Shown here piece after piece: positions 8,635-15,784 of a stretch of 64,000 nucleotides of DNA. A model generated the notes under the pieces. It saw nothing but the letters and a program-made list of their open reading frames with translations, was not told the DNA's origin and ran no database searches. The translations under genes were made by a program, and so were the position numbers. This stretch comes from JAQIBY01 sp964615585. Its GTDB lineage: Bacteria; Bacteroidota; Bacteroidia; Bacteroidales; ML635J-15. The first letter of the stretch is position 1, and every line of letters begins with the position of its first letter. The DNA lies in contig CAZTNS010000002.1 in assembly GCA_964615585.1 (NCBI GenBank), positions 1-64,000 of the forward strand, read 5' to 3'.

Positions 8635-8985
8635 ATGATTATGAAACATTTAATTGGCATTCTTGGGGTTTTATTTTTTGCTTTAATCAGTTTCAATGGC
8701 ATGGCACAAAAGGTATTTGCAACAGATTCAAAGTACAATGCTGATATCAAGGTTTTTGTTACTGACAGCAAATACGATGCTGACCTGGTGGTTCACAAAG
8801 TATCTTCAAAGTACGATGCTGACGATAATAAGGGATTGTGGTTTTTTACAGATTCAAAATATGATGCCGACAAAATCATTTGGTTTGCTGATTCCAAATA
8901 TGATGCCGACCTGATCATTTATTTTACCGACAGCAAGTACAACGCTGAATGGCGGGATTCAAGCAAAAAACACTTGATGTATTAG
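8635..8985 (+). CDS. small secreted SKYDAD-repeat protein (paralogue of the YRSDAD gene)
   Basis: Protein of 116 residues with a signal peptide (MKHLIGILGVLFFALISF..GMAQK) and six SKYDAD-type repeats. It aligns end to end with the upstream gene: same spacing, same GLW loop (DDNKGLWFFTD) and the same ending KKHLMY, but the repeated word differs (DSKYDAD against EYRSDAD). It is followed directly by a rho-independent terminator (9010-9032), so the two repeat genes form their own transcription unit. Function unknown; probably periplasmic or exported. Confidence 0.8.
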   Translation: MIMKHLIGILGVLFFALISFNGMAQKVFATDSKYNADIKVFVTDSKYDADLVVHKVSSKYDADDNKGLWFFTDSKYDADKIIWFADSKYDADLIIYFTDSKYNAEWRDSSKKHLMY

Positions 8986-9009
8986 CGTAATAATTTTATT
9001 GTAGCTATG

Positions 9010-9032
9010 GCCCCAAAAACGGGGCTTTTTTT
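9010..9032 (+). terminator. rho-independent terminator after the repeat-protein pair
   Basis: A 5-bp GC stem GCCCC/GGGGC around an AAAAAC loop is followed by seven T residues. It closes the YRSDAD/SKYDAD operon. Its T-tract touches the ATG of the next gene. Confidence 0.85.
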
Positions 9033-11027
9033 ATGAAAAAGACCCGAATTATGCTTATCTTATTGATTTGCCTGATTGGTTTTATCGTTCCGGCTTATTT
9101 TATCACCAGAAGCGGAATTAAAACATTTTATAAGCAATTTTTCCCAATGTCAGATGAGCTGGTAAGCAGAAAGGACATTGAATATGAAAATATGGGCTTT
9201 TTATGGCAAAACGGGAATCCGGCACTGTCGTTTAAAGGGTTTTTAGTTAAAAAATCCCCAGACAGCCGGGATACTTTGTTTTACGCTGAGCATTTTGTAA
9301 TCAGCGCAAACTTGAAACCCAAAAACAAGCATGGGACAGGCGTAAAACTCATCTTGCTCTCACCTCAAATACACATATACCCGGACAGTATTTCTGGCAA
9401 ACAAGAAGTTTCAGAAATGCCTGCCCATGGTGAAATAAAAACATCACCAACACTATACGTTACCAACCTATCCATTCATGATCATACTTCCGAAAAATCC
9501 AGGGTCATTCACGGCATACACCTGAAAGTTGAACCAGTATCCAACAGCATCCACATACAGGCCAAACACCAGTCTTTCCCCGGCTATTTATTTCACGGGG
9601 GAACGTATTTTTCAGCTCAGGACGGACACTATTATTTTGACAGCAGCTTTGTGGACTTGAATGATGTCAGGTTAACGAATCTAAACCTGCATATTCAAAC
9701 ACACCGTCGCAGCGCCAGTGACATTACCTGGGAAACATGGCTCGACAGCACAAGGCTTGAACCATTTTCCACGAGCAGTTTACAAATCAAGGGATTTATT
9801 AAATATCATTCGTCAGGCAGTTATTCTGACTATGGCAATTCCGAGAACACACACGGACAGCTTATTTGTAGCCTTGGGTCCGATAGTGGCAAAATTGACA
9901 CAATGCGCATATTGGTCAACAGAAAAAAAAGCAGCAGTTACAATACCAACAACTTAGCATCCAAGTTAAAATTGGATATTACAAGTCACGATTCATTTAT
10001 GCACATTCATACTGTCCACAACCGGAAGGAGGAAAGCGTAACACAGAGAATCAGACATGTGGCCGACATGAATGCTGAAGACATCAATGTACTCAAAGCT
10101 TTCACGTTACAAGGTAACATTGACGCAGATTATAAATATTATACCACCGGAACAACTGGCGGACAAACAATGGGTTATTCAGAAGCTGACATACAGATGC
10201 AACATTTTCATAACACAAATCATATCTCTCATAGTGCAGGAGAGTGGGGAAGCAAATGGATTTACACAAGCAGCAAAAATGATCTGTCAGTAGCTGTCAA
10301 TTTGGATGATATATTTGATCATATATTTTTAAATGGTAAAACTGCAGCTATTAACACCGATATACAAATACGCAGCCTGAACATTCCCGGTTCAAAAAGG
10401 ACAAGACAAATTCAAATGTCAGATAATGAGATCAAAATACCAAGGGTTGATTTTCTTAAAAAACTGGATATGTCCTTTTCCATCTTGGCCGATACCCTTT
10501 ATTACGATTCTAAACTGCTGGCCACAAATAACATCATAAAAATAAACTCTTTGTGCAAAGAAACTGATTTCACCGGGCATTTTCATGTATGCAAAAACAT
10601 CAACGGCCCTCTAACACTGGATATACAAGGACAATCAATGCAAGGATTCATTGGAAATATATCTACAACCGGCTTAACCATTAAAGATAAAAACAGACTC
10701 CCACTCATCAGCAGAAATATAAAACTTGAACCGGCCCCAGGTATTGTAAAAGGTTTTGAGATACCATTTTCCTATGATGGTAAGAATTTCAGCATTGAGA
10801 GAACAAGCATAAAGACAAGCGATTTTTTACTGCATCTAAGCGGAACCGGCAACAAAGAAAATCAGCAGTTCACATTGGGACTTACAGCGCCTACTCAACA
10901 TTTCACAGGGCCTGCCAAAAGAATATTAAAGCAAAAATCTGATTCCACAAGCAAAGATTTAAATACTGTATTTATGCATATTAATCGAGATATGGGAAGT
11001 GTTAATATAAAAACCATGGCTCAATGA
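9033..11027 (+). CDS. large envelope protein of unknown function, possibly AsmA-like
   Basis: Protein of 664 residues with one N-terminal hydrophobic anchor (about 6-26, LILLICLIGFIVPAYFI) and a long beta-rich remainder without further membrane segments. The overall plan (short anchor, then long beta-strand repeats, FKGFLVKKSPDSRDTLFYAEHFV-type segments) recalls AsmA/DUF748 proteins of the periplasm, but no decisive motif is visible and the assignment is tentative. The ATG follows a terminator T-tract with no ribosome-binding space; Met7 (9051) is an alternative start. It is followed 59 nt later by a hybrid sensor kinase. Confidence 0.7.
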   Translation: MKKTRIMLILLICLIGFIVPAYFITRSGIKTFYKQFFPMSDELVSRKDIEYENMGFLWQNGNPALSFKGFLVKKSPDSRDTLFYAEHFVISANLKPKNKHGTGVKLILLSPQIHIYPDSISGKQEVSEMPAHGEIKTSPTLYVTNLSIHDHTSEKSRVIHGIHLKVEPVSNSIHIQAKHQSFPGYLFHGGTYFSAQDGHYYFDSSFVDLNDVRLTNLNLHIQTHRRSASDITWETWLDSTRLEPFSTSSLQIKGFIKYHSSGSYSDYGNSENTHGQLICSLGSDSGKIDTMRILVNRKKSSSYNTNNLASKLKLDITSHDSFMHIHTVHNRKEESVTQRIRHVADMNAEDINVLKAFTLQGNIDADYKYYTTGTTGGQTMGYSEADIQMQHFHNTNHISHSAGEWGSKWIYTSSKNDLSVAVNLDDIFDHIFLNGKTAAINTDIQIRSLNIPGSKRTRQIQMSDNEIKIPRVDFLKKLDMSFSILADTLYYDSKLLATNNIIKINSLCKETDFTGHFHVCKNINGPLTLDIQGQSMQGFIGNISTTGLTIKDKNRLPLISRNIKLEPAPGIVKGFEIPFSYDGKNFSIERTSIKTSDFLLHLSGTGNKENQQFTLGLTAPTQHFTGPAKRILKQKSDSTSKDLNTVFMHINRDMGSVNIKTMAQ

Positions 11028-11086
11028 TAAATACAGATAAAAATTATTTATATTTATACTGATTTTAAAAACCCTGGGAAAATAAA

Positions 11087-13150
11087 ATGAAAAATAAAAA
11101 GCTTATACTGATTTTTCTTTTTGGCTTTATCCTTAACATTGCAACACCATTTTCTGTATCTTCATCAACACAAGATACCATACATTATCTCGGTGATGAA
11201 AACTATCCCCCATTTGAGTTCATTAATGATAATGGTAAACCAGATGGTTTCAATATTGCCCTTTTCAAAAAATTAGCCGGAACGCTGAATTATCAATACA
11301 CCATCAACCTGATTCCATGGTACCGGGTTGTTGATTCGCTGGAAAACGGCACAAAAAAGTATGTTACTTCCATGTTTGTTTCTGACAAGAGAAAAGAACA
11401 TTATTTATTCAGCACACCACACAATCAGGTATCGCTCGCCTTGTTTGTCCTTCATGATTCAGACATCAGCAAATTTGAAGATATCCAAGACAAAACCATA
11501 CTTGTTGTCAGGCGAGATGTGATATTTGAATTTATTCAGGATTTTCACACAACGGGAAATATTAAAAGGTATAAAAACTATATTGAAGCTTTGAATGCCC
11601 TGGAAAAAAGAGAAGGGGATGCAGTTATTTGCCCGAATATCCAGGGTCATTATATCATTCAGAATAACAATTTCTCCGGCATCACTTCTCTTGAGATTCC
11701 TTTTCCTTTGTTAGAATATTGTTTTTGCACAACCCATGATAACAAATACATAAAGACCATTATGAACGAGGGGCTGTTGATGCTTAATCAAAGTGGTGAA
11801 TATGACAGAATATATAAGAAGTGGTATTCAACTTATGCTGAACCGGATTTTATTGTTTTCCTGAAAAAGTGGTTGCTACCAGCCATTTTACTATTAACCG
11901 GATTGCTTGTGCTTGTACTGACATGGGTTTACAGTCTCAGACAACGGGTACGAAAAAAAACCCTTGATCTTCGTCTCGAGTTGCATCAACGAAAACTTGC
12001 CGAACAAAGCCTGAAACATGCAAAAGAGAAAGCAGAGGAATCTGATAAATTAAAATCAGCATTTCTGTCTAACATGAACCACGAGATCCGGACTCCGCTG
12101 AACAGCATCATGGGATTTTCTGAGCTGTTACTGGATAATACAGATAAAGATGATTTAAGAAGAGAACAACTTGAGATCATACATAAATCATCTGACCAGT
12201 TACTTAGTATTATTGAAAACATCATCAACATATCGAAAATTGAAGCAGGACAAATAAAACTCAAAAAAACTAAAATCAGGTTGCATATACTACTGAGTGA
12301 CATGAAAAAACTTTTTGAGCACAAGGCTCAAAACAAAGGATTGAATTTTCAACTGAAATTACCTGACAATGCAGATGATTTCTGGATAACAACAGATGAA
12401 AACAAGCTTAAACAAACCATTACAAACTTACTGGACAATGCATTTAAATATACAGACAAAGGGGAAATATCCTTCGGGTACAAACGTATGAATGCTTATC
12501 TTGAATTTTTTGTCAAGGATACGGGATGTGGCATTCCAAAAGATAAACACAAGCAGATATTCGAACGGTTTGTCCAGGTCAGTGATAATACAAACAAATC
12601 ATATTTCGGCAGTGGGCTTGGATTATCAATTGCAAAAGCTTATGTAGAAATGCTGGAAGGAGATATACATGTTGATTCTGAACCAGGCAAAGGGAGTATT
12701 TTTACTTTTACCATTCATCCTGAAGAAATGATGAAGATTGAAAATCCAACAGATGCAAGACAAATAAATGAGATACAAAAACTAAAAGATAAGCGAATTC
12801 TGATAGCCGAAGACATCATTGACAATTACATTTACATCCGGGAATCATTAAAAAAATACAAGGTTGAATGTGTGCATGCATGCAACGGAGAGAAGGCTTT
12901 TAAATATGTACAACAGGAAAATTTTGATGCCGTACTGATGGATTTAAAAATGCCAGTTCTGAATGGATTTGAATCTCTGGAAAAAATCAGAAAACTCAAA
13001 CCCAGGCTTCCCATTATTGCACTGACAGCCTATGCGCAATATAGTGACAAACAACAGATATTAAACGCAGGGTTTGATGATTATCTCACTAAGCCGGTTA
13101 GCCGGGAATCCATTGTCAAGTGTTTAATAAGAATAACCATCAGAAAATAA
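11087..13150 (+). CDS. hybrid sensor histidine kinase with periplasmic solute-binding-type sensor
   Basis: Protein of 687 residues. In order: signal/anchor (1-25); a bacterial solute-binding family 3 (PBPb) sensor domain (about 32-250, IHYLGDENYPPFEFINDNG start); a membrane segment (about 262-282); a HisKA domain with phospho-acceptor His332 in NHEIRTPLNS; HATPase with N box TNLLDNAFKYT, G1 DTGCGIP and G2 GSGLGLSIAK; and a C-terminal receiver with Asp619 in LMDLKMP and the Lys of YLTKPV. It should sense an amino-acid-like or other small ligand in the periplasm. There is no separate response regulator next door, so output probably passes through a phosphorelay or a distant partner. Confidence 0.92.
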   Translation: MKNKKLILIFLFGFILNIATPFSVSSSTQDTIHYLGDENYPPFEFINDNGKPDGFNIALFKKLAGTLNYQYTINLIPWYRVVDSLENGTKKYVTSMFVSDKRKEHYLFSTPHNQVSLALFVLHDSDISKFEDIQDKTILVVRRDVIFEFIQDFHTTGNIKRYKNYIEALNALEKREGDAVICPNIQGHYIIQNNNFSGITSLEIPFPLLEYCFCTTHDNKYIKTIMNEGLLMLNQSGEYDRIYKKWYSTYAEPDFIVFLKKWLLPAILLLTGLLVLVLTWVYSLRQRVRKKTLDLRLELHQRKLAEQSLKHAKEKAEESDKLKSAFLSNMNHEIRTPLNSIMGFSELLLDNTDKDDLRREQLEIIHKSSDQLLSIIENIINISKIEAGQIKLKKTKIRLHILLSDMKKLFEHKAQNKGLNFQLKLPDNADDFWITTDENKLKQTITNLLDNAFKYTDKGEISFGYKRMNAYLEFFVKDTGCGIPKDKHKQIFERFVQVSDNTNKSYFGSGLGLSIAKAYVEMLEGDIHVDSEPGKGSIFTFTIHPEEMMKIENPTDARQINEIQKLKDKRILIAEDIIDNYIYIRESLKKYKVECVHACNGEKAFKYVQQENFDAVLMDLKMPVLNGFESLEKIRKLKPRLPIIALTAYAQYSDKQQILNAGFDDYLTKPVSRESIVKCLIRITIRK

Positions 13151-13167
13151 GAGTATTCTGGGCGCAC

Positions 13168-13195
13168 CCCAGCTGTTTTTAAAAAACCCGCTGGG
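13168..13195. repeat. AT-centred palindrome with CCCAGC/GCTGGG arms
   Basis: Arms CCCAGC and GCTGGG flank a TTTTT/AAAAA centre just after the kinase gene. It may act as a bidirectional terminator between the convergent kinase and nucleotidyltransferase genes or be a REP-like repeat; there is no clean T-tract. Confidence 0.45.
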
Positions 13196-13301
13196 CCGGT
13201 GTACGCTTGCAAGCTGCACTTCCGGCTTCCCTCTTGGGCAGGGTGCTTACTTATCCTCCGACTTTGATCCGGGGAATGAGTAAGCAGATGGAACTGATAA
13301 A

Positions 13302-14018
13302 TTACCAACCGGGGTTTGCCTTCTTTATGGCCTCAGGTTTTCCCAAATCAAGCCACACAGAAGGGTCATGTTCCCAACCATGAATATCATAGTCTCTAGC
13401 CAGGTTAAGATAGGTTTCAATGATTGAAAATTTACCCTCACCAACCATCATGTCCAAAAAATCCTGAGACAATACCTGAATACCAGAAAATGCCAATTGC
13501 CTTTTTACCTGCACATTGGGTCCGATCATGCGGCTTTCTCCAGTTTTTTCATTTTTCCAGCCCGACAATCGCAGATGCTTATCAAACAACAAATAACGGC
13601 TGGTTTTCCTGTTACTAACCGCGAGTGTCGACAGCGATGACCTGGCTTGATGGTAATCCAGCAAATATGGTATGTCAATATTATGCCAAACATCCACATT
13701 GTGTACCAACACCGGTTCATCATCATACAATAAATGCCTTGCTTTTTTTAAACCACCACCGGTATCCAGCAATTGTTTCCGTTCATCTGAAACGCTGATC
13801 TTATAATCATCAAACTCCGGTGTTGACAAATATTTTTTTATCTGACCGGAAAAATGATGCACATTGACCACAAAATCTTTAACCCCATGCCGGGCAAGTT
13901 TATGTATTAAATGCCCGAGCATGGGTTTTCCATGGACTTCCACCATGGCTTTGGGTTTGATATTTGTCAGTGGCTGCAACCGGGTACCCAGGCCTGCAGA
14001 AAAAATCATGGCCTTCAT
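13302..14018 (-). CDS. sugar-1-phosphate nucleotidyltransferase (MurU-like)
   Basis: Protein of 238 residues of the NTP-transferase family. The N-terminal signature is GLGTRLQPLTNIKPKAMVEV (9-28), with GKPMLGHLIHKL following and the metal/substrate Asp in VHNVDVWHNID. It should transfer a nucleotide to a sugar-1-phosphate; the neighbouring anomeric-kinase-like gene points to MurNAc/GlcNAc-1-phosphate uridylylation as in Pseudomonas MurU-AmgK peptidoglycan recycling. The gene starts 31 nt after the kinase stop, so the two probably form an operon. MurU assignment is inference from context and sequence resemblance. Confidence 0.85.
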   Translation of the reverse strand: MKAMIFSAGLGTRLQPLTNIKPKAMVEVHGKPMLGHLIHKLARHGVKDFVVNVHHFSGQIKKYLSTPEFDDYKISVSDERKQLLDTGGGLKKARHLLYDDEPVLVHNVDVWHNIDIPYLLDYHQARSSLSTLAVSNRKTSRYLLFDKHLRLSGWKNEKTGESRMIGPNVQVKRQLAFSGIQVLSQDFLDMMVGEGKFSIIETYLNLARDYDIHGWEHDPSVWLDLGKPEAIKKANPGW

Positions 14019-14049
14019 AAAGTCAGGTCTTGTGTATATTGTTTAACAT

Positions 14050-15465
14050 TCATTTTTCCAGTTCCCTGTGATGCAAAACAAGGTCTATGTTGTATTTTTT
14101 TGTAAGAAAAACCGCCATTTTTTCAGCCGCATATACCGACCGGTGTTGCCCGCCGGTACATCCGAACGAAACAGATAAATAATCAAAACCACGTATCAGG
14201 TAAGTATCTACCGATTGGCTGACGATCCACTTCACATGGTCTAAAAACTCCTGCATGGCCGGGGTATCATCAAGGAATTGCCGGACAGGCTCATCTTTCC
14301 CTGTAAGCTGTTTATAATCATCATACCGGCCGGGATTATGTATTGCCCTGCAATCAAAAACATGCCCTCCCCCATGGCCTGATGTGTCTTTGGGTACACC
14401 ATGCTTATATGAAAAGGATTGCACATCCAGATGAAGTTTATTATTCAGTTCTTTTGTCAAAAATGGCATGTTTTCATCAGCCAACAGCCTGTCAATAAGT
14501 TTTTCAAGCTCAGGATAATCGCTGACAATATCAAACTCCCGCCGGATGGCATTCAGGTTATCCACGGCGTACGGTAAACTGAGTATAAAATGCCTTTTTT
14601 GCTGATGTAAACCCCGGTATCCATAAGCACCAAGCGTTTGCAGAACACGTATCAGCACAAAAGCATGGTAATAACGCATAAAGGCTTTTTCATCAATATG
14701 GATATGTTTTGACAAATCAACCAGATAAGATATCAGCAAATTGTTTTTTGTTTTTCCGGGAAGTCTGGCACGAGCCTGCCAAAGCAAGGATGCCACATCG
14801 TATTGTAATGCTCCCTGGCGGCCACCCTGGTAATCAATAAACCACACCTGATTGTCATGTATCATTATGTTGCGCGACTGAAAATCCCGATACATAAAAT
14901 AATTGGCAGGTGCCTGCATGAGATAATCTGCCAAAGCGTGAAAATCCTTTTCCAGCGCATATTCGTTAAAATCAACATTCAACAGCTTTGCATAATAATA
15001 TTTGAAATAATTTAAATCCCATAAAACAGCTTGTTTGTTGAATTTTCTAACCGGCCATGTGTAATCGTAATTGTAGGAAGATGCTGCGGTTGTTTGCATG
15101 TATGCCAGTTGCCGGAGTGCTTTTTTGTAATGGTCAAACGTTTCCGAATGTACGTCATTTCCACGCCTTTTATCGTTAAGATGCTGAAAAAGCGTTCTGT
15201 CACCCAGGTCCTGAAGCAGATAGGTTGTTTTATCTTCCGACACAGCATACAATTCAGGTATCCTGATGCCTTCTTTCCTGAAATGCCTGGTCATTTCAAA
15301 AAACGCCTTATTTTCCGGCACGTTGGGATTTGTTGCGGCCAGATAAGCATTTCCGTTGATTTCAAAACGAAAGTACTTTCTGTCAGAGCCGGAGCGTGGC
15401 AGTGGAATAATGTCTTCCGGTTGTTGACCGAAATGTGATGTTATGAGGTGCCAAATTTTTTTCAT
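14050..15465 (-). CDS. AmgK-like sugar kinase fused to a RapZ C-terminal domain
   Basis: Protein of 471 residues made of two parts. Residues 1 to about 335 are an aminoglycoside-phosphotransferase/AmgK-like kinase: GSDRKYFRF as the nucleotide loop, catalytic-loop segment MYRDFQSRNIM and metal-binding IDYQGGRQG. Residues about 345-471 are the C-terminal domain of RapZ/YvcJ: LHLDVQSFSYKHGVP, GGGHVFDCRAIHNPGR and CTGGQHRSVYAAE. The RapZ N-terminal Walker-type kinase is absent. In E. coli the RapZ C-terminal domain binds glucosamine-6-phosphate and GlmZ RNA, so here it may give amino-sugar feedback on the kinase. Domain fusions of this kind occur elsewhere in Bacteroidota. Confidence 0.88.
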   Translation of the reverse strand: MKKIWHLITSHFGQQPEDIIPLPRSGSDRKYFRFEINGNAYLAATNPNVPENKAFFEMTRHFRKEGIRIPELYAVSEDKTTYLLQDLGDRTLFQHLNDKRRGNDVHSETFDHYKKALRQLAYMQTTAASSYNYDYTWPVRKFNKQAVLWDLNYFKYYYAKLLNVDFNEYALEKDFHALADYLMQAPANYFMYRDFQSRNIMIHDNQVWFIDYQGGRQGALQYDVASLLWQARARLPGKTKNNLLISYLVDLSKHIHIDEKAFMRYYHAFVLIRVLQTLGAYGYRGLHQQKRHFILSLPYAVDNLNAIRREFDIVSDYPELEKLIDRLLADENMPFLTKELNNKLHLDVQSFSYKHGVPKDTSGHGGGHVFDCRAIHNPGRYDDYKQLTGKDEPVRQFLDDTPAMQEFLDHVKWIVSQSVDTYLIRGFDYLSVSFGCTGGQHRSVYAAEKMAVFLTKKYNIDLVLHHRELEK

Positions 15466-15553
15466 TCTTTAGATTTTGTCATAAAAATAAAAAATGATTC
15501 GTTGATATGAACATGTTTTTTGAAATATTTCGCCATTCATGAATGAGGCCAGT

Positions 15554-15616
15554 CTTACATGTAACTTTTCCAGTTACTTTTTGTTTAGCGTGATTATTTT
15601 TACTGGGGACTAAAAA
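15554..15616 (+). repeat. 63-bp dispersed repeat, copy 1
   Basis: This block (starting CTTACATGTAACTTTTCCAG and ending ACTAAAAA) recurs in inverse orientation at 23692-23754 with about five mismatches. It directly precedes a long hairpin element at 15627-15720. It may be the end of a decayed mobile element. Confidence 0.65.
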
Positions 15617-15755
15617 GTCATTAGCTTGCCACGAAGTCACTAAGACACCAATACCCACAAAGAACAGAATTGCAATGTTTTATACTTTGTAGGTATTGGT
15701 GTCTTAGTGCCTTTGTGGCATTTCTCATTTTTTTTGAGTTTTTAGACATATCTCA
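15602..15755. repeat. MITE-like hairpin element, copy 1
   Basis: Two 29-nt arms (15627-15655 and 15692-15720) match at 27 of 29 positions as an inverted repeat around a 36-nt loop; the arm begins TGCCACGAAGTCACTAAGAC. Outer ends GGACTAAAAAGTC and GAGTTTTTAGAC form a weaker second inverted pair. A related element is at 56174-56330. The rest of the 15466-15784 gap holds no gene. Confidence 0.7.
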
Positions 15756-15784
15756 TGTATAAGAATAAAAAACATGACTTCTCA

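Noticed and set aside
8355..8985. Regular short repeats that might suggest a CRISPR array
   Set aside because: The repeats keep an open reading frame in two genes, are about 36 bp apart with protein-level conservation and have no unique spacers; they are protein repeats.
13168..13195. Clear rho-independent terminator for the sensor kinase
   Set aside because: Arms pair but there is no T-tract after the stem in either direction; kept only as a palindrome.
13081..13308. A 75-codon minus-strand frame between kinase and nucleotidyltransferase genes
   Set aside because: It crosses the 3' end of the kinase and a palindromic repeat region; composition is not protein-like and nothing is recognisable.
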